In this document: positions 17,395 through 26,221 of the stretch, piece by piece
Layout of the letters: each line of letters starts with the position of its first letter
Numbering within the stretch: the first letter of the stretch is position 1
Assembly: GCF_004353825.1 (NCBI RefSeq)
Contig: NZ_SMNA01000006.1
Span: 414,923 to 478,922, forward strand
Length of the DNA: 64,000 bases
DNA from: Occultella glacieicola
Lineage (GTDB): Bacteria > Actinomycetota > Actinomycetes > Actinomycetales > Beutenbergiaceae
Reading direction: 5' to 3'
Notes under the pieces: model-generated
Told to the model about the DNA's origin: nothing
Databases searched by the model: none
The model's input: the letters and a program-made list of their open reading frames with translations, nothing else
Translations under genes and position numbers: made by a program

Positions 17395-18326
17395 GGCAGG
17401 ACCCCGGCCGGCGCCGGTGCTGAGCCGTAGCCCGTGGGCGCATGGATCGAGTGCCGGGGCCGGAAGCCGAGCAGATCGGTCGCCCGGGTGGTGTCGATCA
17501 GACTGCTGCGGCCGGGCAACGCCCGACGGCGGGGCACCCCCGGTGCGTATCGGTCCAGCAGGGTGGTCGTGTCGGTCGTGAGCAACGTGTCCGCGGCGGA
17601 CACCCCCACCACGTGGGCGCCCTCGAACGGTGCGACCAGGCCCACGAGCACCACGCCCACGGCGTCCCGCAGGTCCAGGTAGGACCAGCCCTCCCTGGCC
17701 ATGCGAGCGGGGTCACGCGAGGCCTGCGCCGCGTACCGGCGCTGGTCGTCCGCGGCGGCCACGTGCGGGAAGCGGAGGGCGACCACGTCGATGCCCCAGT
17801 GGCTGGCCACCATCGCCGCGGTCAGTTCGTCGCTGCGCTTGGACAGCGAGTACCAGTCGTCGATCTGGGTCGGGATGTCCTCGTCGATCGGGTAGTACGC
17901 GGGCTCCACATCGTGGTGGTTCATCGGGACGCCGAACGCGTTGATGCTGCTCGCGATCACGGCGCGGCGGATGCCGCGCTGTCCGGCCTGGGAGAGGACG
18001 TTGAACGTGGCGTCCGTGTTCGTCCGGTACACCTCGTAGGGCGGCGCGAGGTCACGGTGGGCGATCGCGCCGAGGTGCACCACGGCATCGGCATCGGCGA
18101 GACCATCCGCCACATCGCCGGCGTCGGTGGCGTCGCCGGTCACGATCCGATCGGCCGGGCTCGGCCGGCCCCACGTCGGGGACAGCGCCGTGACCGGCAC
18201 TCCGTCCGCCACCAGCGCAGCGACCACGGCTCGTCCGATCAGGCCGTCCGCACCGGTGACGAACACCCGACCGGGCCGGGCGACCGACGGGTCGGACCAG
18301 GCGTCCGCGGGCTCAGACGGGTTCAC
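17391..18326 (-). CDS. NAD-dependent epimerase/dehydratase family protein (SDR)
   Basis: 311 aa extended SDR. The nucleotide-binding loop is VTGADGLIGRAVV (about residues 23-35), HLGAIAHRD follows strand 4, and the catalytic pair is in DDWYSLSKRS (Tyr and Lys of YxxxK). The overall size and the HLGA/YSLSK features recall uronate dehydrogenases, which oxidise uronates to aldarolactones, and this would fit the neighbouring ManD-like gene; an epimerase remains possible. First gene of the operon. The LacI-type operator lies 60 bp upstream. Confidence 0.82.
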   Translation of the reverse strand: MNPSEPADAWSDPSVARPGRVFVTGADGLIGRAVVAALVADGVPVTALSPTWGRPSPADRIVTGDATDAGDVADGLADADAVVHLGAIAHRDLAPPYEVYRTNTDATFNVLSQAGQRGIRRAVIASSINAFGVPMNHHDVEPAYYPIDEDIPTQIDDWYSLSKRSDELTAAMVASHWGIDVVALRFPHVAAADDQRRYAAQASRDPARMAREGWSYLDLRDAVGVVLVGLVAPFEGAHVVGVSAADTLLTTDTTTLLDRYAPGVPRRRALPGRSSLIDTTRATDLLGFRPRHSIHAPTGYGSAPAPAGVLP

Positions 18327-18652
18327 GGGGGTCCCTTCGGCGACGTTGCTCGGGTCTCGGCCGTTTCGCGCGAACCTGAGATCGAGCGAAAGTGCTTTCG
18401 CAACCGAGCATGGTGCCTACAGTCATCACTTGTCAATACCCGATTCCAAGGCTGGGAAAGCGCCATACCCGATTCACGCGGAGACCCTCGCCCGCTGCCA
18501 CGCTCGGTCGCCGCGCCGACCACGCCGAACCGGGGCCGCGCCCCACCGCCCCCGATCCGTGACGCGGATCATCCGATATGACGATGCGCAATGTCAGACC
18601 CCTGATCTAACCTCGACGACGGCTCGAACCTCACCCCTGGGAGCACCTCCTC
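18327..18652. promoter_or_regulatory. Divergent promoter region between sugar operon and ABC exporter
   Basis: 326 bp without a convincing gene. It holds the operator-like palindrome at 18386-18401 and two copies of ATACCCGATTC (18436-18446 and 18465-18475, 29 bp apart). The second half, towards the exporter, shows no clear structure apart from a ribosome site near 18640. Confidence 0.5.
18386..18401. promoter_or_regulatory. LacI-type operator of the sugar operon
   Basis: GCGAAAGTGCTTTCGC: two perfect 7-bp arms (GCGAAAG and CTTTCGC) around TG. It shares the AAAG-NN-CTTT core with the site at 11676 before the LacI gene and lies 60 bp before the first gene of the operon, so it is the likely binding site of that LacI protein. 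Confidence 0.65.
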
Positions 18653-20389
18653 ATGACCTTGCTTCGCCTCTCGCTTCGCTATGCCTCCCCGTACAGACGG
18701 TGGGTGGCCGCAGTCGTCGTTCTGCAGCTCATCTCCACCATCGCCGCGCTGTACCTGCCCAGCCTCAACGGCCGCATCATCGACGAGGGGGTCAGCACCG
18801 GCAACGTCGACCTGATCTGGGAACTCGGCCGACAGATGCTGATCTGGTGCGGCGTCCAGGCCGTCACCGCCGTCGCCGCCGTCTACTTCGGCGCGAAGAC
18901 CGCGATGGCGGTCGGTCGCGACATCCGTCGCGACATCTACCGCAAGGTGGACAGCCTCGGCGCCCTGGACATCTCCTCCATCGGCACCGGCTCGTTGATC
19001 ACCCGCAACACGAACGACGTGCAGCAGGTGCAGATGCTCGTGCTGATGACGCTGAACTTCATGGTGTCCACACCGATCATGTGTATCGGCGGCATCATCA
19101 TGGCCCTGCGTGAGGACCCGGGCCTGTCCTGGCTCGTGTGGGTCTCCGTTCCCTTCCTGTTCCTCATCGTCGGTCTCCTGGTCCGGATCCTGCTCCCCCT
19201 GTTCCGGACGATGCAGGAACGTATCGACCGGATCAACGACGTGACGCGCGAGCAGATCGTGGGGCTGCGGGTGATCCGCGCCTTCGTGCGCGAGCCGTTC
19301 GAACAGGATCGCTACCGCGACGCGAACGCGGCGATCACCGAGACCTCCATCAAGGTCGGCAACGTCTTCGTGCTGATGTTCCCGGTCATCATGATGGTGC
19401 TGCACATCGTCACGGCGGCCGTGCTGTGGTTCGGTGGCTACCGCGTGGATGCCGGCCAGATGGACGTGGGCCAGCTGAGCGCGTTCCTGCAGTACGTGCT
19501 GCAGATCCTCGTGGCCGTGATGATGGGCACGTTCATGGTCATGATGATCCCCCGGGCCGTGGTCTGTGCCGAGCGCATCGACGAACTGCTCGCGACCGAG
19601 ACCTCGATGCCGGTCCGCGAGCGTGGCTCGGAGGACTTCCCGGCCAACGGGCGGGTGGTCTTCGACCACGTCAGCTTCGGGTATCCCGGCGCCGAGCTTC
19701 CGGTGCTCGACGACGTCAGTTTCGTCGCCGAGCCGGGCACCACGACGGCGATCGTCGGGTCGACCGGAGCGGGCAAGACCACGCTGGTCAAGCTCATCCC
19801 CCGGCTGTTCGACCCGCAGCAGGGTGAGGTGACGATCGACGGCGTCTCCGTGGGTTCGCTCACCCGTCACCAGATCGCGGGGCTCGTCGGGCTCGTTCCG
19901 CAGCAGCCGTATCTGTTCTCGGGGACGATCGGCTCGAACCTCCGGTTCGGCAACACCGAGGCCGACGAGGACGACCTGTGGGAGGCGCTGGAGGTCGCGC
20001 AGGGCGCCGACTTCGTCCGCGACAAGCCCGGCGGGCTCGACGCGAAGGTCGCCCAGGGCGGCACGAACGTCTCCGGCGGTCAGCGGCAGCGGCTGTGCAT
20101 CGCCCGGGCGCTCGTCGCGCGGCCCCGGGTGTACGTCTTCGACGACTCCTTCTCCGCCCTCGACGTCGCGACCGACGCCCGCCTGCGGGCCGCACTCGAC
20201 AAGGCCACCGGCGGCGCGACCGTGATCATCGTGGCCCAGCGGATCTCCACGATCTCCGAGGCGGACAACATCGTGGTCCTCGACGGTGGCGCCGTGGTCG
20301 GACAGGGCCGTCACGAGGAACTCCTCGAGTCCAACGAGACCTACCGCGAGATCGTCGAGTCACAGATGAGCATCGAGGCCGCACGATGA
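18653..20389 (+). CDS. ABC exporter half-transporter, degenerate ATPase site
   Basis: 578 aa: six-helix exporter membrane domain (1-310) and ATPase domain (about 330-578). Walker A is GSTGAGKTT and the signature NVSGGQRQRL is intact. Walker B is VYVFDDSFSALD, with Asp in place of the catalytic Glu, and the switch histidine is Gln (IIVAQRIST). This is the degenerate subunit pattern of heterodimeric exporters. Its stop overlaps the ATG of the second subunit (ATGA), so the two are made together. Exports a drug, lipid or peptide; substrate unknown. Confidence 0.92.
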   Translation: MTLLRLSLRYASPYRRWVAAVVVLQLISTIAALYLPSLNGRIIDEGVSTGNVDLIWELGRQMLIWCGVQAVTAVAAVYFGAKTAMAVGRDIRRDIYRKVDSLGALDISSIGTGSLITRNTNDVQQVQMLVLMTLNFMVSTPIMCIGGIIMALREDPGLSWLVWVSVPFLFLIVGLLVRILLPLFRTMQERIDRINDVTREQIVGLRVIRAFVREPFEQDRYRDANAAITETSIKVGNVFVLMFPVIMMVLHIVTAAVLWFGGYRVDAGQMDVGQLSAFLQYVLQILVAVMMGTFMVMMIPRAVVCAERIDELLATETSMPVRERGSEDFPANGRVVFDHVSFGYPGAELPVLDDVSFVAEPGTTTAIVGSTGAGKTTLVKLIPRLFDPQQGEVTIDGVSVGSLTRHQIAGLVGLVPQQPYLFSGTIGSNLRFGNTEADEDDLWEALEVAQGADFVRDKPGGLDAKVAQGGTNVSGGQRQRLCIARALVARPRVYVFDDSFSALDVATDARLRAALDKATGGATVIIVAQRISTISEADNIVVLDGGAVVGQGRHEELLESNETYREIVESQMSIEAAR

Positions 20390-22557
20390 CCGCCCGCAGA
20401 TCCTCCGAGGAGAACCCGAACGTGAACGACAAGCCGCTCGACCCGGTCGACCGCCGGGGCGGGCCGGCCGCGAAGCCGGCCTCCGCCGTCGCCGTGGCGG
20501 ACGCACCCGAGGACGACCTGGAGCAGGAGTTCGTCCCCGGCGAGGACGACATGGGGATGTTCGGCGAGGGCGCCCCGGCGCGCAAGCCGAAGGCCTTCTG
20601 GCCGTCGGCGAAGCGGCTGTTCGGGCTGTTCGGTCCGCACCGGGTGCGGTTCGCCCTGGTCGTGGTGCTGGTGGCCGCCTCCGTGGTGCTGACGGTGATC
20701 GCGCCCAAGGTGCTCGGTCAGGCCATGGACGTGATCTTCGACGGCGCCATCGGGCTCCAGCTGGACGACCAGTTCCCCGGCCTCACCCTCCCGGAGATCA
20801 TCGAGGTCCTGCGCGCGACGGGTGACCCGACGTCGGTCCAGTTCGCGGACGTGCTGGCCGGCGCCTCGAACATCGTGCCGGGCATGGGGATCGACTTCGC
20901 GCTGCTCGCCCGGCTCATCCTCACCGTGCTGGCCATGTACGTGGTCGCCTCGGTGCTGATGTGGGCGCAGGGGTTCATCCTGAACGCGCTCACCATGCGG
21001 GTCATCTACGACCTGCGTCGGGAGATCGAGGAGAAGATCCACCGGCTGCCTCTGTCCTACTTCGACACCCGGCAGCGCGGCGACCTGATGTCGCGGGTCA
21101 CGAACGACGTCGACAACATGCAGCAGGCGCTGCAGCAGGCGTTCAGCCAGCTCGTGCAGTCGGCGCTGCAGGTGATCGGCATCGCGATCATGATGTTCAT
21201 CGTGAGCTGGCAGCTGGCCCTGCTGGCGCTCATCGCGCTGCCGCTCTCGGCGATCATCGCCGGGGTGGTCGGGTCCCAGTCGCAGAAGCTGTTCACCAAG
21301 CAGTGGAAGAGCACCGGCGAACTGAACGGACACATCGAGGAGTCCTACTCCGGCCTGGAACTCGTGCGCGTGTTCGGCCGCGACAAGGAGATGCTCGAAG
21401 AGTTCGACAAGCGCAACGACGGCCTGTTCGCCAGCTCGTTCGGCGCCCAGTTCGTCAGCGGCATCATCATGCCGGCGATGCAGTTCGTGAACTACCTGCA
21501 GTACGTGCTGATCGCCGTCGCCGGCGGGCTCCGGGTCGCCTCGGGCACGCTGACGATCGGGGACGCCACCGCGTTCATCCAGTACTCCCGGGAGTTCTCC
21601 CAGCCGCTCGGCCAGATCGCCGGGATGGCGAACATGCTGATCTCGGGCGTCGCCTCCGCGGAGCGCACGTTCGAGCTGCTCGACGCCGACGAGCAGGAGG
21701 CGGACTCCGACGACGCGGAGCTGCCCGAGCGCACCGACGGGCACGTGGAGTTCCAGGGCGTGACCTTCTCGTACAGCAAGGAGACCTCGCTCATCGAGGA
21801 CCTGTCGTTCTCGGTGCAGCCGGGTCAGACGGTCGCGATCGTCGGCCCGACCGGGGCCGGGAAGACCACCCTGGTCAACCTGGTGATGCGCTTCTACGAG
21901 CTCGACGGCGGCCGGATCCTGCTCGACGGGGTGGACACCCGCAAACTCAGCCGGGCCGCCCTGCGTACCCAGGTGGGCATGGTGCTCCAGGACACCTGGC
22001 TGTTCGACGGCTCGATCATGGAGAACATCCGGTACGGGCGTCTCGATGCCACCGATGAGGAGGTGATCGCGGCGGCCGAGGCCACGATGGTCGACCGGTT
22101 CGTCCGGCAACTCCCGGAGGGCTACGACACCCGGGTGAGCACCGACGGTGGGTCGATCTCCGCCGGTGAGCGACAGTTGATCACGATCGCGCGTGCGTTC
22201 ATCGCGAACCCGTCGCTGCTGATCCTGGACGAGGCGACCTCGAGCGTGGACACCCGCACGGAGCTGCTCGTGCAGCATGCGATGAACGCGCTCCGCACCG
22301 ACCGGACCAGCTTCGTGATCGCGCACCGGCTCTCCACTATCCGCGACGCCGACACCATCCTGATGATGGAGGACGGGCGGATCGTGGAGCGCGGCTCACA
22401 CGACGAGCTGATCGAGGCCAAGAGCGCGTACTACGACCTGTACATGACGCAGTTCCTCGGCGGCCACGAGCAGCCGGAGGACGTCATGGCCACCTCGGGT
22501 GCGCCCACTCTCGACACGGACGCGGACGCGTCGGTGAGCGAGGTGGTCCGGGACTGA
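20386..22557 (+). CDS. ABC exporter half-transporter, catalytic subunit
   Basis: 723 aa with an acidic cytoplasmic extension of about 75 residues, a six-helix exporter domain and an ATPase domain (about 485-710). Walker A GPTGAGKTT, Walker B LLILDEATSSVD and switch FVIAHRLST are canonical, while the signature is ISAGERQ rather than LSGGQ. Paired with the upstream subunit this gives one consensus and one degenerate ATP site, as in TM287/288-type heterodimers. Start overlaps the previous stop. The extended membrane insert near residues 125-165 is larger than usual. Confidence 0.92.
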   Translation: MTARRSSEENPNVNDKPLDPVDRRGGPAAKPASAVAVADAPEDDLEQEFVPGEDDMGMFGEGAPARKPKAFWPSAKRLFGLFGPHRVRFALVVVLVAASVVLTVIAPKVLGQAMDVIFDGAIGLQLDDQFPGLTLPEIIEVLRATGDPTSVQFADVLAGASNIVPGMGIDFALLARLILTVLAMYVVASVLMWAQGFILNALTMRVIYDLRREIEEKIHRLPLSYFDTRQRGDLMSRVTNDVDNMQQALQQAFSQLVQSALQVIGIAIMMFIVSWQLALLALIALPLSAIIAGVVGSQSQKLFTKQWKSTGELNGHIEESYSGLELVRVFGRDKEMLEEFDKRNDGLFASSFGAQFVSGIIMPAMQFVNYLQYVLIAVAGGLRVASGTLTIGDATAFIQYSREFSQPLGQIAGMANMLISGVASAERTFELLDADEQEADSDDAELPERTDGHVEFQGVTFSYSKETSLIEDLSFSVQPGQTVAIVGPTGAGKTTLVNLVMRFYELDGGRILLDGVDTRKLSRAALRTQVGMVLQDTWLFDGSIMENIRYGRLDATDEEVIAAAEATMVDRFVRQLPEGYDTRVSTDGGSISAGERQLITIARAFIANPSLLILDEATSSVDTRTELLVQHAMNALRTDRTSFVIAHRLSTIRDADTILMMEDGRIVERGSHDELIEAKSAYYDLYMTQFLGGHEQPEDVMATSGAPTLDTDADASVSEVVRD

Positions 22558-22579
22558 GGCCCGCGACCGGCGGTCGTGC

Positions 22580-23347
22580 TCACCACGGCACCGTCCCCTC
22601 CTCCGCGAAGAACCCGCCGCTGGGCCCGTCCGGGCCCAGCGTCGCGAACCGGACCACGGGTGCGGCACCCTGCGCCGGGGTGAGGTGCCCCGTGTGATCG
22701 TTGCTGTCGGTGTCGACGAAGCCGGGGGCGACGGCGTTGACGAGGATGCCGTCGGGGCGCAGTTCGTTGGCGTACTGCACGGTCAGCGCCGAGAGCGCCG
22801 TCTTCGAGGGACTGTAGGCGGCTGACGCCGGCAAAGCCGAGGAGAGTCCGCCGGGGTCGCTGTTCATCGCCAACGAGCCGGCGTGGCTGGTGACGTTGAC
22901 GATGCGCGGTGCCACTGCGCGGCGCAGCAGCGGGAGCATGGCATTGGTCACCGCGATGACGCCGAAGACGTTCGTCTCGAAGACCGCCCGGACCATATCC
23001 AGGTCGACCGAGCTGGGGATCTGGTCGGTGGCGTCCGCGGGTGAGACCTGGCCGGAGCCGGTGATCGCGGCGTTGTTGATCAGTGCGTCGAGGTGGCCGA
23101 AGCGCTCCTCGATCTCGAGAGCCGCAGCCGTCACGACGGCCGGGTCGGTGACGTCCAGCCTGACGGCATGGGCGTCGCCACCCGTGGCGCGGATCTGCGC
23201 CGCCGCCTCCGCGCCGCGCCGGGGGTCGCGGGCGCCGACGACGACGGTCATCCCCAGTCCGGCGAGTTGCTCGGCCGCGGCCCGTCCGATGCCCTTGTTG
23301 GCACCGGTGATCAGAGCGACGTGCTGGTCAGTGGTGTGCTCGTTCAT
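22580..23347 (-). CDS. Short-chain dehydrogenase/reductase
   Basis: 255 aa classical SDR: TGANKGIGRAAAEQL for the dinucleotide, NNAAI after strand 4, Ser in VNVTSHAGSL and the YSPSK catalytic Tyr/Lys. The ATG at 23347 follows AGAAAGGA; a longer frame lacks a site. Similar in style to carbonyl-reductase-like SDRs. Convergent with the exporter operon, so unlikely to share regulation. Substrate unknown. Confidence 0.88.
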   Translation of the reverse strand: MNEHTTDQHVALITGANKGIGRAAAEQLAGLGMTVVVGARDPRRGAEAAAQIRATGGDAHAVRLDVTDPAVVTAAALEIEERFGHLDALINNAAITGSGQVSPADATDQIPSSVDLDMVRAVFETNVFGVIAVTNAMLPLLRRAVAPRIVNVTSHAGSLAMNSDPGGLSSALPASAAYSPSKTALSALTVQYANELRPDGILVNAVAPGFVDTDSNDHTGHLTPAQGAAPVVRFATLGPDGPSGGFFAEEGTVPW

Positions 23348-23611
23348 GGCGGGTCCTTTCTCCCGGTCGTGGCGCTCCAGCGGGAACGCCAACACTTCTG
23401 ACGGGACAGCCCAGCCGGATATGACATCGCGGCGACCGGCACCCGCGGCCGCACGAGGGTTCACGAGCAGATCACGTGCTCTTGGTCCGCCTCAGGAACC
23501 TCCCGTCGGCGGACCCGCGCCGGAGTCCCGGCGATGCCCGGCCACGGCATCGTCGGCGGCTGGGCACGCTCGCCGTCGCGGTCGGGCGGCCCAGGGGTCG
23601 GCGCCGGGTTG

Positions 23612-24646
23612 CTACGCGCCCGGTGTCGGCCCCGGGGCGAGCTCCGCGTCGATCGCGCCGGCGAGGACCCCGATGACCGGCCATGCCCCCTCTGAGCTGT
23701 TGCCGAGCACGCTCACCGTGGTCCGGGTCCCGATGATGTGGGTGGACCGGAACGAGGCGCCGGCGTCGTAGCCCTCGAGTACCAGCGCCGGTCCGGTCCG
23801 GTGCAGGAAGAAGCCCATGCCGGCGCGCAGGTCCTCCTCGGGAACGTCGTGCCGCGGGCGGGTCATCTCCTCGACACTGCCGGGGGAGACGATCCGCCCG
23901 CCGAGGAATGCCAGCCAGAACCGGTGGAGGTCTGCCGCCGTGGTGAACGCTCCACCGTCACCGTTGCCGAGCACCGGCAGGTGCAGGGTGTTCACCAGGT
24001 CGCCCTCGTCGTGGACGTACCCCTGCGCGGCGTCGACCGGCAACTCGTTGAGCGGGAGGAAGTCGGTGGCACCGAGTCCGGCGGGCGTGAACACCAGGCG
24101 CCGCACGACGTCGTGATAGGTCTCGCCGGTGACCCTCTCGATCAGGACCGCGAGCACCATGTAGCCGCCGTTGCAGTAGGAGAACCGCTCGCCGGGCGCG
24201 TACTTCTGCTCGTGTCCCTCGAGCATCGGGAGGAAGGCGACGGCGGTCGTGAGGGTGTGGGAGGGAAGGGTGAGCACGTAGTCGGACACCTCCCAGTCGG
24301 CGTCCTCGTCGAGGTAGTCCCCGATGCCGGAGGTGTGGGTGAGCAGGTGTTCGATCGTGACGGCGTCGTCGATGAGCGGCAGGTCGCCGCCGAGGAGGTC
24401 GCGCACCGGCTGATCGAGCCGTAGGGCACCGTCCTCGACCAGGCGCATCACGGCCAGCGCCGTGAACGCCTTGCTGCCGCTGGCGATCGCGATCCGCGCG
24501 TCCACGACCATCGGTGCACCGAGGGCACGCTGGCGGTATCCCTCGCAGCGTTCGAGGGTGCGTCGGTCCCCGACGTCCACCGTCACCACGCCGGTGAACG
24601 ACGACGTGGCGACGGCTTCGTCGAAAGTACTCGGATCGATGTGCAT
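23612..24646 (-). CDS. Serine beta-lactamase-like hydrolase
   Basis: 344 aa, class C beta-lactamase/PBP-like fold (COG1680 type). The nucleophile motif is Ser56-Gly-Ser-Lys59, followed by the family's LLTHTSGIGDY and the YCN triad element in ERFSYCNGGYMVL. No signal peptide, so cytoplasmic. Probably an esterase or peptidase rather than a resistance enzyme. ATG at 24646 has GGGAGG upstream. Confidence 0.88.
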   Translation of the reverse strand: MHIDPSTFDEAVATSSFTGVVTVDVGDRRTLERCEGYRQRALGAPMVVDARIAIASGSKAFTALAVMRLVEDGALRLDQPVRDLLGGDLPLIDDAVTIEHLLTHTSGIGDYLDEDADWEVSDYVLTLPSHTLTTAVAFLPMLEGHEQKYAPGERFSYCNGGYMVLAVLIERVTGETYHDVVRRLVFTPAGLGATDFLPLNELPVDAAQGYVHDEGDLVNTLHLPVLGNGDGGAFTTAADLHRFWLAFLGGRIVSPGSVEEMTRPRHDVPEEDLRAGMGFFLHRTGPALVLEGYDAGASFRSTHIIGTRTTVSVLGNSSEGAWPVIGVLAGAIDAELAPGPTPGA

Positions 24647-24695
24647 GGCGTCCTCCCGACCGAAGGGTCTCATCGAACCCCCGGGGCGGGCCAGT

Positions 24696-25289
24696 TCATT
24701 GATGCGGCGGTGACACCCGGTCCGCCTCCGTGATCGGCCGGATCACTCGTGCGGGCACTCCGGCGGCGACCACTCCCGCCGGAACGGACCGGGTGACGAC
24801 ACTTCCCGCCCCGATGACGCTCCCGGCGCCGATCGTGACCCCGGGGTTGATGGTGACGTCGCCGCCCACCCAGACGTCGTCCGCGACGGCGACCGTCCTG
24901 GCGAGGCACCACCCCGCGGCCCGGTCGGCGGGGTCCACGGCGTGGTTCGTGGTGTAGATGCTGACCCGGGGCCCGAGGAGGACCCGGTTCGCGATGGTGA
25001 TGCCGCCGCCGTCGAGCATCACACAGTCGAAGTTGGCGTAGAAGTCGTCACCGATCGCGATGTTGAACCCGAACTCGCACCGGAAGGTCGGCTCGAAGTG
25101 GACCCGGCGACCGATCCGCTGCAGGAGCCCGGCAAGCAGCGCCTCGCGCTCGGGCGCTGGGCGACCGAAGCTGGCGTTGTAGGAGTCGGTGCGCCGGACC
25201 GAGTCCTCGCGAGCCTTGACGAGTTCCTCGGTGAGGTCGTTGTACCACTCGCCCGCCCGCATCCGGGCCCGCTGTCGTCCGAGTTCCAT
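24696..25289 (-). CDS. Sugar O-acetyltransferase (maltose acetyltransferase type)
   Basis: 197 aa. N-terminal maltose-acetyltransferase motif (RMRAGEWYNDLTEELVKARE) followed by a left-handed beta helix of hexapeptide repeats (IAIGDDFYANFDCVML, VWVGGDVTINPGVTIGAGSV). His in YTTNHAVDP is the catalytic base position. Acetyl-CoA-dependent acetylation of a sugar or galactoside. The ATG at 25289 has GGGAGGAG upstream; a GTG eight codons earlier is less likely. Confidence 0.92.
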   Translation of the reverse strand: MELGRQRARMRAGEWYNDLTEELVKAREDSVRRTDSYNASFGRPAPEREALLAGLLQRIGRRVHFEPTFRCEFGFNIAIGDDFYANFDCVMLDGGGITIANRVLLGPRVSIYTTNHAVDPADRAAGWCLARTVAVADDVWVGGDVTINPGVTIGAGSVIGAGSVVTRSVPAGVVAAGVPARVIRPITEADRVSPPHQ

Positions 25290-25561
25290 CGGGACACGCT
25301 CCTCCCGGGTCACCGGTGGCCCGCCGGGCCGGACTCCGCGGCGTCCCCGAACGCCGATGCTAGCGTCGCTCGCGCCGGTCGATGCCGTGCCGGCGCTGGG
25401 CTACCGGCCCCTGCTGGTGCTCGTGCTGGTGGGACCGACGCACGCCCTGGTCCGCCGCGCGATCTGGGGTCGCCCGCGGTCGGCCGACGAGGCGACATGA
25501 GGTCGGTCCGGTCGGCCGTACTTCTCCTAGAATGGCGGCATTCCCAGGGAGGGCGGTCACG

Positions 25562-26071
25562 GTGGACCACACCGACGAACACCGGACCGACGCCGCGCGC
25601 GTCCCGATCTTCACCGAGGAGGGCGTGTACGGCGTCATCCTGGTCGCCGGCATGATCGTGGTCGGCAACTCCTACTACACGACCGCGTGGGAGGTGTTCG
25701 TCGCGGTCGTCGCCACCGTCGTGGTGTTCTGGGCGGCACACGTCTACGCCGGGACGGTCGCCCACCACGGATTCGAGGGCGGGCGGGAGGTCACCCTCGG
25801 GCAGGCGTTCCGGATCTCGTTGCGGCGCGCGTTGGGGCTGCTGGTCGCCGCGCTGATCCCGGCCAGCATCCTGTTGCTCGGCGCGACCAGGGTGGTCCCG
25901 GACGGTGTTGCGATCTGGCTTGCCATGTGGGTCGGCGTGGCGGTGCTGGCGCTCATCGGCTACCTCGCGTTTCGTCGCCGCGGGTCGAGCGTATGGATCT
26001 GCTTGCTCGGGTCGCTGACCACCGCGGCGTTCGGTCTGGTCATGATCGTGCTGAAGGCCGCGATCCACTGA
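25562..26071 (+). CDS. Small integral membrane protein
   Basis: 169 aa from a GTG behind CAGGGAGGG. Four membrane helices (about residues 20-37, 40-60, 92-112 and 120-165 with a short break). The loop GTVAHHGFEGGREVTLGQAF between helices 2 and 3 has paired histidines. No family name recognised; similar short four-helix proteins occur in actinobacteria. Confidence 0.6.
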   Translation: MDHTDEHRTDAARVPIFTEEGVYGVILVAGMIVVGNSYYTTAWEVFVAVVATVVVFWAAHVYAGTVAHHGFEGGREVTLGQAFRISLRRALGLLVAALIPASILLLGATRVVPDGVAIWLAMWVGVAVLALIGYLAFRRRGSSVWICLLGSLTTAAFGLVMIVLKAAIH

Positions 26072-26221
26072 GGCGCGGCAGCGGGCGTCACGGCCCAGGC
26101 GCCGGCTTGACGTGGATCGCCGCCGACTCCTTCCGGATGCTCGCCGAGGCGCTCCCCCACGCCGAGCACACCACGGGCCTTGCCGAGCGGGACGGCCCTC
26201 ACGCGTACCGCGCCTGAGCGA

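Noticed and set aside
25357..25500. 47-codon plus-strand frame with a hydrophobic stretch (LLVLVLVGPTHALV)
   Set aside because: No ribosome site, no recognisable family, and it overlaps the likely promoter of the next gene; too weak to call.
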